DNA of 14,591 nucleotides from JAKAFX01 sp049965715 (lineage in GTDB: Archaea; Thermoplasmatota; Thermoplasmata; Thermoplasmatales; Thermoplasmataceae): positions 1 through 14,591 of the forward strand of contig JBMFWA010000028.1 in the NCBI GenBank assembly GCA_049965715.1, written 5' to 3'. A program made the translations under genes and the position numbers. Of this stretch, positions 1-7,001 are shown one piece after another; the first letter of the stretch is position 1, and every line of letters starts with the position of its first letter. A model generated the notes under the pieces. The model was not told the DNA's origin. It saw nothing but the letters and a program-made list of their open reading frames with translations, and did no database searches.

Positions 1-343
1 CCCTGTGGTTGTTTGCTATCCTCTCCCTGAACAGCCATATTGTTCTTGCATCCGGTACAGATTCAGGGTAATCAAGGAAGTTCATGAACCTTATATTCGA
101 GTAGAGTTCGATCTCCATCGCTTCATCAACAAGACCGTACAGGGATTGGAGGAACAGGATCTTCACCATGAACACAGGATCAAAGTTTGGCCTCCCACCT
201 TTCTCCGTATCGTTATTATAAAGATCAGAAAGGAGAGGCTTGATCCGATCCCAGTCAATCATATCCTTCATGTTTGAAAGCCTGTCACCAAACTTCTTCA
301 ACTGTTCATATTTCTCGCGGAGACCGTAATTCATTATGTCCAT
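1..343 (-). CDS. IS5-family transposase, N-terminal part (cut by window edge)
   Basis: The minus strand reads open from an ATG at 343 to the window edge, 114 codons. The translation begins MDIMNYGLREKYEQLKKFGD and contains the DUF772-type N-terminal domain of IS5/IS1031-group transposases: a 'GGRPNFDPVFMVKILFLQ' stretch (about residues 52-69), then 'YSNIRFMNFLDYPESVPDART' with the usual F-x-x-F-L and P-D-x-x-T-I-W-x-F-R pattern (to about residue 106). The catalytic DDE region would lie beyond the left edge and cannot be judged, so it is unknown whether the element is intact. A second ATG three codons in (334) is an alternative start. The plus-strand reading of the same bases is an antisense shadow. 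The outer end and inverted repeat of the element should lie between 344 and about 600, but without the other end I could not define it. Confidence 0.82.
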   Translation of the reverse strand, partial: MDIMNYGLREKYEQLKKFGDRLSNMKDMIDWDRIKPLLSDLYNNDTEKGGRPNFDPVFMVKILFLQSLYGLVDEAMEIELYSNIRFMNFLDYPESVPDARTIWLFRERIANNHR

Positions 344-601
344 ACACTTTGATCGATGTGTCATATATAAAGGAATCGATTGGAGAAGCAGAGAAACAGC
401 ATTCTGTACATCAATCTATGTAATCTCGAAACTGGAAAAGGGATCAGGATGAGGGGAATTGAATGGGGTTATTAGAAAAAGTCTGCAAAATACAAGGGCT
501 AATAATATATAAACATATCGTTATAACAATTTCAATCGGATAATGCTTAAATATAATGAATTTTTTGATTCAATCTCCCCGTTTCTGGATTCCTATTTCC
601 C
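344..601. other. Non-coding gap between transposase and glpK
   Basis: No gene is supported here. The stretch lies upstream of the transposase (minus strand) and downstream of glpK (minus strand), so it should hold the transposase promoter and one terminal inverted repeat of the insertion sequence. The bases near 499-520 are strongly AT-rich. I could not place a repeat end without seeing the other end of the element. Confidence 0.4.
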
Positions 602-2098
602 CTAGTCGTAGAGCATCAGCGTCGATTTGATTGCCCTTTTCCACCCCTTATAATACCTGTCAGAAGCAGTTTTCTCAATCTCCGGAACAAATTTCCTATC
701 GATGCGATTGTGTTTCCTGAGCATATCAATATTCCACATCTTTTCAGCTATTCCAGCCATATAGGCAGATCCTGCCGATGTCATTTCCAGATTGTTGAAT
801 CTCAGTACTGGTATCTGAAGGATATCAGATTGGAATTGCATCAGAAAGTTGTTCGCGGTAGGTTTCCCATCTACCTTTAATTCCTTCGGGCCAATTCCAG
901 TCTCTGATCTCACACAATCCACGATATCCCTGATTCTGAAGGCTATTGATTCCAGGGCACTCCTGACAATTTCCACCTGTGTGACTTTTGGAGTGATGCC
1001 AAATATTACCCCCTTTACCTTGTTATCCCAGTAAGGAGCTCCTAAACCGGTCAGTGCGGGTACAAAATAAAGCCCGTGATCTGCAGGTGAAAGCATTGCC
1101 ATAGACTCAGATTCACTGCTATTGTTGAGTATTTTCAATCCATCCCTGATCCAGTCAAGAAGCGAACCTGTATTGAATGAGCTCCCTTCCACAGCATAAA
1201 TCATTTTCATTCCTCTGGCTTTCCATGCTACAGTTGAAATGAGCCTCTTTGTGACCGGAACTTGATCTCCTGCATTGACCAGAAGGAAGGATCCTGTTCC
1301 GTATGTGTTTTTCATGTCCCCCTTATCCAGAGCAAGGTGCCCGAACAGGGATGCCTGCTGGTCTCCGGCAATACCGCCTATATTGATCTCTTTACCAGTA
1401 ACGGATTGATCTGTCTTTATTCCAGGATCAATTGAATCTACCACTTCCGGAAGCACGGTTTCCGGGATGCCAAATATCTCAAGTAATTCCTGATCCCATT
1501 TTCCGTCTTTGATGTTAAAAAGCATGGTTCTTGATGCATTGGAATAGTCCGTCACATGATTCCTTCCCGACGTGAGCTTCCATATGATCCATGAATCTAC
1601 CGTTCCCATCCTGACCCGTTCCATAAATTTGGGTTCCTTTTTCGCGGCTATCTTACGGAGTATCCATTTCATCTTCATTGCGCTGAAGTAAGGGTCTACA
1701 ACCAGTCCCGTCTTTCTCTTGATGATTGATTTGGTCACTCCCCTGAGGTCCGATGCATATGACCTGGTTCTCCTGTCCATCCATGAAATGGCGTTATACA
1801 GAGGTAATCCTGTTTCAGAATCCCATGCTATCACTGTTTCCCTCTGATTGGTGATTCCGATTGAGCTTATATCTGAGTAATTTATACCGGCGTCGGCAAT
1901 AACAGATTTTATAGCAGAAACTTGCCTATTCCAGATCATGTTTGGGTCTTGTTCCACGAAATTTTCTTGAGGGAATGTCCTCTCGAGTTTTTCAGTCTTG
2001 ATGTTAACCATGAGGCCATCCTCGTTCCATAGCGAAGCTTTACACCCACTGGTTCCACTATCTATCGATAAAATATATCCGGAAGGTCTTTCCTGCAT
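602..2098 (-). CDS. glpK: Glycerol kinase
   Basis: Phosphorylates glycerol to glycerol 3-phosphate with ATP in the cytoplasm, for glycerol catabolism or for archaeal lipid backbone supply. The 498-residue product has the family's usual length. FGGY-kinase landmarks are all visible: N-terminal ATP-binding loop SIDSGTSGCK (11-20), NQRET (85-89, glycerol-binding Arg87/Glu88), DPY (135-137), GIAGDQQAS with catalytic Asp246, TYGTGS (265-270), VPALTGLGAPYWD (346-358) and ANNFLMQFQSDIL (415-427). One oddity is DGK at 410-412 where most glycerol kinases have DGG. I chose the ATG at 2098 because a TTATAA box lies about 30 bases upstream and because the family begins just before the ATP loop; a longer reading from a TTG at 2137 adds 13 residues without homology and spans that box. 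No glycerol facilitator or dehydrogenase is present in this window. Confidence 0.93.
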   Translation of the reverse strand: MQERPSGYILSIDSGTSGCKASLWNEDGLMVNIKTEKLERTFPQENFVEQDPNMIWNRQVSAIKSVIADAGINYSDISSIGITNQRETVIAWDSETGLPLYNAISWMDRRTRSYASDLRGVTKSIIKRKTGLVVDPYFSAMKMKWILRKIAAKKEPKFMERVRMGTVDSWIIWKLTSGRNHVTDYSNASRTMLFNIKDGKWDQELLEIFGIPETVLPEVVDSIDPGIKTDQSVTGKEINIGGIAGDQQASLFGHLALDKGDMKNTYGTGSFLLVNAGDQVPVTKRLISTVAWKARGMKMIYAVEGSSFNTGSLLDWIRDGLKILNNSSESESMAMLSPADHGLYFVPALTGLGAPYWDNKVKGVIFGITPKVTQVEIVRSALESIAFRIRDIVDCVRSETGIGPKELKVDGKPTANNFLMQFQSDILQIPVLRFNNLEMTSAGSAYMAGIAEKMWNIDMLRKHNRIDRKFVPEIEKTASDRYYKGWKRAIKSTLMLYD

Positions 2099-2387
2099 GC
2101 TTCTCAGGTTTAGTATCGTACTTGAGCTTATAATCAATTTCTAGACACTGGTTGTCCATTGTGTCATAAAATGCGCTAGATGGTAATTTTCTTGATTTAC
2201 TCTTACAGATCCTGTGCATCTTATCCTTCGCTATATTTCCCTTACTGTGTAGATATTTCCTGATATTTTGAATATCCTACAGTCGTGGTGGACATGGCGA
2301 TCCCATCATTGTTGTTCCATCTCCATTGATCTCTATCCTCTTATTCCCCTTGATCTGGAATAACCAGTAGATGTTCTTTCCATCCAT
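2058..2387 (-). pseudogene. Possible broken small gene upstream of glpK (in-frame TAG)
   Basis: One minus-strand frame runs from an ATG at 2387 to a stop at 2058-2060 with a single internal TAG at 2277-2279. The first part begins MDGKNIYWLFQIKGNKRIEI and the part after the TAG begins DIQNIRKYLHSKGNIAKDKM, continuing with a Lys/Arg-rich segment (HRICKSKSRK) and SSAFYDTMDN. It resembles a compact basic protein of roughly 100 residues, with a beta-rich start followed by helices, but I do not recognise the family. It overlaps the start of glpK by about 40 bases in another frame. The stop may be a true nonsense mutation, a sequence error, or a sign that the frame is open by chance. Low confidence that it was ever a gene. 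Confidence 0.28.
2126..2135 (-). promoter_or_regulatory. TATA-like box for glpK
   Basis: GATTATAAGC on the minus strand, centred about 32 bases before the ATG at 2098, consistent with a transcript having almost no leader. Seen by eye only. Confidence 0.45.
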
Positions 2388-2512
2388 GAACTTTACTTAA
2401 GTCATCCTATGCGATTCGTATTTGTGCGAAATCGGTCCTAAAAATTTTAACATATGCGAGCGGGAATTCCCCTTTCGCGGGATAGGGGATGAAAGTGAGT
2501 GAAAACCTTATT
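2388..2512. other. Non-coding stretch, possible transposon-end sequence
   Basis: No gene seen. It contains the palindrome GGGAATTCCC followed by a second GC-rich block (CGCGGGATAGGGG) near 2461-2488, directly before the TnpB-like remnant. This could be the end or the subterminal hairpin region of the same dead element. Evidence is weak. Confidence 0.25.
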
Positions 2513-2728
2513 ACTTTTCACAGTATGTTGATTTGTCCGCTGGCAGACAGAAGTGAAACAGGTCGGAATGCATATTGCTTCATGCGTGCCTGCATCCGTA
2601 AAGTCATTTGACTCAGCATGAAGGACAGAATACCTTCGGGCCGAGGGGAATTCAAGCCCGTGGAGATTCCGCCAGCAACCTTTGAAGTGGGAAGCTCCCT
2701 GCGAAAGCTGGGAGATGAGGTCATATAG
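2513..2728 (+). pseudogene. Probable remnant of an IS200/IS605 TnpB (OrfB) C-terminus
   Basis: The plus strand, with one in-frame TGA at 2609-2611, reads CPLADRSETGRNAYCFMRAC and then MKDRIPSGRGEFKPVEIPPA, ending TFEVGSSLRKLGDEVI before a TAG at 2726-2728. The first block looks like a damaged zinc ribbon (C-P-x... RNAYCF-x-x-x-C) of a TnpB/OrfB protein; the second looks like the low-complexity C-terminal tail of archaeal OrfB proteins (KPVEI... GSSLR). The rest of the protein is absent. The family call comes from pattern memory and is an inference. The antisense 68-codon open frame on the minus strand over the same bases is a shadow. Confidence 0.42.
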
Positions 2729-2789
2729 ACTAACTCCTATAGAAAATGCAGTAAGCTTTTTTCAATAGTAGATCTCAGAGGATTAAAAT

Positions 2790-3398
2790 ATGGAAGAAAC
2801 TAAAAAAACACAACCATACACGGTGAGAAAAAATACCGGAATTGGTTTTGCCGCTGGAGGTACACTTGCGATTCTGGCTATTACAGTTGCGGAGGCTATC
2901 TACCCAACTTACAGTTCTCGAAACGATGCAATAAGCTACCTTGGTGGTGCAGGAGTGCCAACCGAGTTGTTCTGGGATTCTGCTGTGGTAGTTGTGGGAT
3001 GCCTGTGGCTTTGGGGAACTTTCAATCTCTTCAGGGGTAGCCACAGAAAAGTGTCGCCGATATTCTTCACACTAACGGGGATAGGATTCTTACTGGTTGG
3101 CCTGTCCCCCTGGAACCAGTCACCAATTACACACTACATTGGTGCCAATTTTATTTTCCTCTTCGGTTCACTGAGTGCAATCTCTGCATCAAGATTCACT
3201 TCCGGGGCCATGGTAAAACTCTCAATCCTTTCCGGATTCCTGTCCCTTGGAGCATATGTATCAGGATATTTCGGCTCCTATTACATTCTAGGCCCGGGCG
3301 GTATAGAGAGAATGATTTTCTACCCAATTCTCCTGTGGTCAATAGCCTTTGGAGGATATGCCCTCAACGCCCATGGATTAAGGATGACCCTTACTTGA
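2790..3398 (+). CDS. DUF998-type six-helix membrane protein
   Basis: A 202-residue integral membrane protein of unknown function. A short charged N-terminus (MEETKKTQPYTVRKNTG) is followed by about six hydrophobic segments, near residues 17-38, 60-80, 88-106, 115-132, 140-160 and 172-194. The loop 'YPTYSSRNDAISYLGGAG' after helix 1 and 'GLSPWNQSPITHYIGA' before helix 4 match the DUF998 (PF06197) pattern, in which a Y-x-x-x-x-N-x-I-S-x-L-G loop follows helix 1. No catalytic residues are known for this family. A GAGGATT sequence ends 8 bases before the ATG and could serve as a ribosome binding site. It stands alone, between transposon debris and a 470-base gap, with a T-rich stretch after its stop. 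Confidence 0.75.
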   Translation: MEETKKTQPYTVRKNTGIGFAAGGTLAILAITVAEAIYPTYSSRNDAISYLGGAGVPTELFWDSAVVVVGCLWLWGTFNLFRGSHRKVSPIFFTLTGIGFLLVGLSPWNQSPITHYIGANFIFLFGSLSAISASRFTSGAMVKLSILSGFLSLGAYVSGYFGSYYILGPGGIERMIFYPILLWSIAFGGYALNAHGLRMTLT

Positions 3399-3460
3399 TT
3401 CGGGTATCCGTTTCGTTCCGTAACTTCGGCATATTTACATATTATATCTGCTCAAACCTG

Positions 3461-3475
3461 CTTTTTTCGTATTTT
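3461..3475 (+). terminator. T-rich terminator after the DUF998 gene
   Basis: CTTTTTTCGTATTTT lies about 65 bases after the stop codon. Archaeal RNA polymerase can stop at such U-rich tracts without a hairpin. Confidence 0.35.
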
Positions 3476-3817
3476 AATGCAAAAATTTCTTTGAAGACTT
3501 AAACGCATGGATGAACTGTCTAATAATTTAAACCTCTGACTAACTGCACAACCGACATGACATTTTTCAATAAAAGCCAACAAAAGACCTTTTAAAATCA
3601 AGTCAATAAGGCAGGGAGAATATCATCAACAAGGTAGAAACATGGGAAGTATAGCTAAATATATTTCAAGTAATCTAATGGTTTTTACTGTAATAATGGA
3701 TAATTTACATAGTCCTGTACAAATATAATTCATGAATCCTAAAAAAAGACAATTAGATCTGATTATTCGCTCGTTAATATATTCTAGAAGGACTGCTCTG
3801 ACTATCTAAAGACTCTA

Positions 3818-3829
3818 ATAAAAAGAAAG
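3818..3829 (-). terminator. T-rich terminator after tRNA-Met
   Basis: On the minus strand the bases read CTTTCTTTTTAT about 40 bases beyond the 3' end of the tRNA, a plausible oligo-U stop for the eS1/tRNA-Met transcript. Confidence 0.35.
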
Positions 3830-3867
3830 TGTCCAAGACGGTGCTAAAAATCATACCAATTATGGTA

Positions 3868-3957
3868 TGCCGGGATCGGGCATCGAACCCGAGACCTTCG
3901 GATTTCTCAGAATTTCTTCCTATGAGTCCGACGCTCTACCAACTGAGCCACCCCGGC
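3868..3957 (-). tRNA. Elongator tRNA-Met(CAT) with a 17-base intron
   Basis: The minus strand folds as a cloverleaf: acceptor GCCGGGG/TCCCGGC with discriminator A, D stem GCTC/GAGC, anticodon stem TCGGA/TCCGA, loop CTCATAA with anticodon CAT, T stem TCGGG/CCCGA with loop TTCGATG. Exons total 73 bases, and CCA is not encoded. The anticodon stem closes only if 17 bases (3904-3920) are removed after position 37, the canonical archaeal intron site. The anticodon stem lacks the three consecutive G-C pairs of initiator tRNA, so this is the elongator. It could in principle be a CAT-anticodon tRNA-Ile2 precursor. It starts only 14 bases after the eS1 stop, so it is probably processed from the eS1 transcript. 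Confidence 0.93.
3904..3920 (-). other. tRNA-Met intron at position 37/38
   Basis: Removing these 17 bases (GGAAGAAATTCTGAGAA on the minus strand) restores a seven-base anticodon loop and a five-pair stem. The exact border can slide by one or two A residues. It would be cut by the archaeal splicing endonuclease. Confidence 0.8.
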
Positions 3958-3971
3958 CTTATCAAAAAGGT

Positions 3972-4607
3972 TCAGACTGTCGCTGATGTTTCTTCAGCAA
4001 CTGGTGCCTGAACCGAGCTTTTTATTTTCCCGATGACCTCAGACTTTCTTACTTCCAGTTTTTTGACCGGATAAATATTCTTCGTCGCCTCTATAATGTC
4101 ATTCTGGATGTCGTCGCCTATAATGTATGAACATATTTCATGATAGCTTGACTGCATCACTTTCTGGTTGAGCACTTCAAATATCTTCTTTCTGAGGGAC
4201 GACCTCTTGTTGGAATTGAGCTTCGCATCGGAGACAATAACTGATTTTATCGCGATTAAATAGTCATCGCTGGTCTTGAACTTGGAGACAATGTCAATTC
4301 TTTCCTTTCTTCGCCTCACCATTCTTCTGATGTAATCATCACTGACGTAATGGCCTATAAAATCCGTGGAGCAGTTCGTGCCCTGGCAGTCTGTTATTCT
4401 GAATACCACCTTGGTGGTACCTTTCTTGAAATTCCCGGTAAAATCTGAAACAGGTATCTCTATCTTTCTTCCCACCATTGTCTCTGGACCATTGCCAAGA
4501 CTTGTTATTAGTTCTTTTCCACCCATGTATGATGGTGAAGATATCGTATACCATGTTTTTTCTTTCCATTTGTCCTTCGTCTTTCTCTGTGTTCTTTCTG
4601 AAGCCAT
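3972..4607 (-). CDS. rps3ae: 30S ribosomal protein eS1 (S3Ae)
   Basis: Structural protein of the small ribosomal subunit, archaeal/eukaryotic-type S3Ae. The 211-residue product has the family's usual length. It starts MASERTQRKTKDKWKEKTWY, with the basic, Trp-rich N-terminus of this family, followed by 'GRKIEIPVSDFTGNF' (about 46-60), 'VVFRITDCQGTNCSTDFIGHY' (67-87) and 'DDYIRRMVRRRKERIDIV' (90-107). The C-terminus is a charged tail ending in an acidic, Ala-rich segment. The start is the ATG at 4607, preceded by GAGGGA about four bases upstream, a clear ribosome binding site. The gene lies about 100 bases downstream of arginine deiminase on the same strand; the gap has an AT-rich TTTAATT element near 4670 that may be its own promoter. 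tRNA-Met follows after 14 bases. Confidence 0.92.
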   Translation of the reverse strand: MASERTQRKTKDKWKEKTWYTISSPSYMGGKELITSLGNGPETMVGRKIEIPVSDFTGNFKKGTTKVVFRITDCQGTNCSTDFIGHYVSDDYIRRMVRRRKERIDIVSKFKTSDDYLIAIKSVIVSDAKLNSNKRSSLRKKIFEVLNQKVMQSSYHEICSYIIGDDIQNDIIEATKNIYPVKKLEVRKSEVIGKIKSSVQAPVAEETSATV

Positions 4608-4611
4608 TAAA

Positions 4612-4617
4612 TCCCTC
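4612..4617 (-). promoter_or_regulatory. Ribosome binding site of eS1
   Basis: GAGGGA on the minus strand ends four bases before the ATG at 4607. It shows that this gene, unlike several neighbours, is translated from a leadered message. Confidence 0.55.
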
Positions 4618-4704
4618 TAATATATACTGATGAAGCGTTAATCAGCGTAGCAGCGTAATGAAACAGCAGAATTAAACCTTTCGATGCAGATTCAATGTTT
4701 CTTC

Positions 4705-5964
4705 CTAGTTGCGTTTCAGTGCTGCGGTCATGCAGTGAGCCCCTCCATATCCTCCCGTAAGTTCTGAGAGGTCTATGTCAATTACATCCATTCCAAGTTC
4801 CTTTGACTGCTTTGAATAAGGAAACATCTCATCTCCGGCTTTAGAAAGTGACTTTTTAACTTCCTCTTCGGTAACTTTTGAAAATATACCTTCTTTCAAT
4901 AGCCGATCGAGGACCTTTCTGCTTTCCACGGCAATGATTTTCATGTCAGAGATTGTAAGAAAATTTGATGAATAGCTCAGTTGTTCAGCAACTGAAAGAT
5001 TTATGATCGAAAAATCTTTCTCTCTCATATAATCCAGCAAGTTTGTCTCCCTTTCTTTAACATATTTTCCGTCCTGCAATACCATGACAGAGACCTTTGC
5101 CCTGTATGCCAGCTTTTCGGACGTGACTGCCACTCCTTCCCCGGAAATATTGAAGTACGTGTCCAGATGCATATTGATCATTGGATCCCTTTCCTGTCCA
5201 CTCATGAAATCATAGACAGGATTTTCAACTATACCCACCTCCGGAAATTTCAGCAGCCCGGAATTCATCGCCGACAGTGCGCCTTCAACGTTGGTTCTTG
5301 GCCCGGTGCCGATGAGAGCAAAATTTCCAACCGGCATGTAATCACCTCCCTCAAAAAACGTGCTTTCCGGTATCCTGTAAATGTTCTTCTCCTTCAGACT
5401 CTCCCGGAACACGAATTCCGTGATTGAAGTTTCCTTTCTCCTCTGAAGCGCCTTCATGTTTGAAATTATGGTGCCGTCCGTGCCGACTGCCTGCTGATCC
5501 CTCATGAAATACAGGTTTGCCAGTGGAATGTTTGAATATATGGTGGGGTAACTTATGCCATCTGAAGTAGCCTTAAGATCCACGGACGGTTCAAGGGTCA
5601 GGATGTGGAAAAGGTTGAGAGGGTCCAGGCCTGAAACATTCTTCTCAAGCTCGTTTCTTGCCTTTGTTGATAACTCAACCTCCCCGTAAAACATCACAAT
5701 CTTCTTGACACGTTCTTCCAGATGTAATCTGAATTCTCTGTCTTTCCTTGCAGAATCAATGATGGCGTCCTTCAGCAGTTTTACCCTTACACCAGCTTCC
5801 TCAAGTTTTTCCTCAAGGTCCTCGTGTTCCATGATTGCCTTTCCGGTTTTGAAGCTTCTTTCAAAAAGGAATGGCCTTGGAGAAAGCATCGCATAGTCTA
5901 TCTCTATCCCTGGCCGGTGTATCAAAACTTCCCTCAGTCTTCCCCATTCTGCTGATATTCCCAT
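4705..5964 (-). CDS. arcA: Arginine deiminase
   Basis: Hydrolyses L-arginine to citrulline and ammonia, the first step of the arginine deiminase pathway; the ammonia can raise cytoplasmic pH and citrulline can feed ATP production. The 419-residue product is of family length. Guanidino-modifying-enzyme residues are all in place: NLYFMRD with Asp156, EGGD (Glu205), MHLD (His266, Asp268) and the C-terminal nucleophile Cys411 in GGYGGAHCMT. The N-terminus 'WGRLREVLIHRPG' is also typical. The ATG at 5964 is the only sensible start, because a stop codon lies in frame a few codons upstream. A strong GGAGG (5991-5995) sits 26 bases before it, too far for a normal site. It lies 32 bases after the NMD3-like gene, probably in one operon. 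Ornithine carbamoyltransferase, carbamate kinase and an antiporter are not in the window. Confidence 0.93.
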   Translation of the reverse strand: MGISAEWGRLREVLIHRPGIEIDYAMLSPRPFLFERSFKTGKAIMEHEDLEEKLEEAGVRVKLLKDAIIDSARKDREFRLHLEERVKKIVMFYGEVELSTKARNELEKNVSGLDPLNLFHILTLEPSVDLKATSDGISYPTIYSNIPLANLYFMRDQQAVGTDGTIISNMKALQRRKETSITEFVFRESLKEKNIYRIPESTFFEGGDYMPVGNFALIGTGPRTNVEGALSAMNSGLLKFPEVGIVENPVYDFMSGQERDPMINMHLDTYFNISGEGVAVTSEKLAYRAKVSVMVLQDGKYVKERETNLLDYMREKDFSIINLSVAEQLSYSSNFLTISDMKIIAVESRKVLDRLLKEGIFSKVTEEEVKKSLSKAGDEMFPYSKQSKELGMDVIDIDLSELTGGYGGAHCMTAALKRN

Positions 5965-5976
5965 ATGAGATCAGTA

Positions 5977-5987
5977 TCCCCTGGGGA
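5977..5987. promoter_or_regulatory. Palindrome in the NMD3-arcA junction
   Basis: TCCCC-T-GGGGA is an 11-base perfect inverted repeat in the 32-base spacer, between a GGAGG sequence and the arcA start codon. It could be a protein site or merely chance; function unknown. Confidence 0.25.
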
Positions 5988-5996
5988 AATCCTCCG

Positions 5997-7001
5997 TTAA
6001 TCAAAAAAGTATTCGTTGTCATAAACAGAGACTTCAATCTCCTTGCCGTCTATCTCCCTTCGGACGGTAAAAGTCCTGAAAGTGACGGGATCCATCAGTT
6101 GTGATTCACCGGATCTGCTGTCAAGTACGATCAATTTGCGCCTCTCTGGAGATTCATCCAGCAATTCGAATTCATTCTCAACCAGATCTGATTGTGTAAT
6201 CCCCGCTGGAAAGTTTCCAGTGCTATCCATGACCTTGATTCTTGACGGCGAAATCTCACGTATGATCATTTTCTTCTTCATGTACTTGATTATAGACCCT
6301 TTGGATATTCCCAGTATCCGGATGGAGTATGTGTACCTGTAAAAATCCTCGCCATTCTTTCTTCCTGCAAGAGTTTTGGATACTTTGAGCACAGCAGGAT
6401 ACCTGAACTGGATCATTCTGACGAGTTTCTTGGCATCACTGTTGTTTCCAAGATACATGTCATATCCTTCCCTCTTCTTCTCTATCTTGGAAATGAAGGA
6501 AGCGCGTTCCATAGAGGAGAAAGCTGAGAAACTTTTTTCCGCATATTTGAGTGCCTCGAGAAGATCAAAGTTTTCCCTGAATGACCTGATCTGAATAACA
6601 GCCTCGTAGTAATTCCCGGTGAGTTTGTTGCACTGGGGACAGCTTTGCCTGAGTACAGACATGGGTATTTTTTCCTTGCCGGAAATTGCAGATATTCCGG
6701 GTCTTGAAAATGTGTAATCTATGTCGATGTAGCCGTTCTTTGTCTTTAAGTCGTAGCTTATAGAATTTATATCGGTGGTTATAGATGAATCCGTCGACGT
6801 TATGGAATCCCGTACCAGATGTTTTATGTGTTCCTGTTCATTTGAATAATACCATCTGTTCTTAACTTTTACAGCATTGCACTTGGGACAGTTTTCCACC
6901 CTGATAATGTCCGGGAAGGCCAGTTTTATCTGTTCCAGATAGCATGATTCACACAGTCCATTCAGGACTGCTTCATTTTTTCCACACTTAATACATATCA
7001 T
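5997..7001 (-). CDS. NMD3-like ribosome biogenesis protein
   Basis: Archaeal relative of NMD3, which in eukaryotes is the export adaptor of the large ribosomal subunit; in archaea a role in 50S maturation is expected but poorly proven. The 334-residue product has paired CxxC zinc-binding motifs at Cys3/Cys6 and Cys17/Cys20, Cys38/Cys41, and Cys121/Cys124 (SCPQCNKLTG), in the arrangement of the NMD3 N-terminal domain (PF04981). The middle contains 'GNYYEAVIQIR', also typical of the family, and the C-terminal half is a mixed beta/alpha region without further motifs. The ATG at 7001 lies inside the last codons of the upstream acyl-CoA dehydrogenase gene (overlap of 14 bases), so its translation is probably coupled. 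A C-terminal export domain like that of eukaryotic NMD3 is absent. Confidence 0.82.
   Translation of the reverse strand: MICIKCGKNEAVLNGLCESCYLEQIKLAFPDIIRVENCPKCNAVKVKNRWYYSNEQEHIKHLVRDSITSTDSSITTDINSISYDLKTKNGYIDIDYTFSRPGISAISGKEKIPMSVLRQSCPQCNKLTGNYYEAVIQIRSFRENFDLLEALKYAEKSFSAFSSMERASFISKIEKKREGYDMYLGNNSDAKKLVRMIQFRYPAVLKVSKTLAGRKNGEDFYRYTYSIRILGISKGSIIKYMKKKMIIREISPSRIKVMDSTGNFPAGITQSDLVENEFELLDESPERRKLIVLDSRSGESQLMDPVTFRTFTVRREIDGKEIEVSVYDNEYFFD

Larger units (their letters stand above)
3399..3867. other. AT-rich non-coding gap
   Basis: The DUF998 gene and the tRNA-Met gene converge on this 469-base stretch. I see no open frame with recognisable protein, no tRNA and no convincing C/D box. 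It holds U-rich terminator-like tracts for both sides. Nothing else can be supported. Confidence 0.5.

Noticed and set aside
5..277. 90-codon plus-strand open frame at the left edge
   Set aside because: It is antisense to the transposase frame, which has a clear IS5-type domain; the plus-strand protein has no family character.
2099..2137. N-terminal extension of glycerol kinase from a TTG start
   Set aside because: The 13 added residues do not match the family and the TATA-like box for the ATG lies within this stretch.
2518..2724. 68-codon minus-strand open frame
   Set aside because: Low-complexity protein antisense to the TnpB-like tail; no promoter or ribosome binding site.
3399..3867. 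Possible small RNA or C/D box RNA in the gap
   Set aside because: No paired C and D boxes in suitable spacing and no stable hairpin were found by eye.
3829..4011. 60-codon plus-strand open frame
   Set aside because: It runs antisense through the tRNA-Met gene and the end of eS1.
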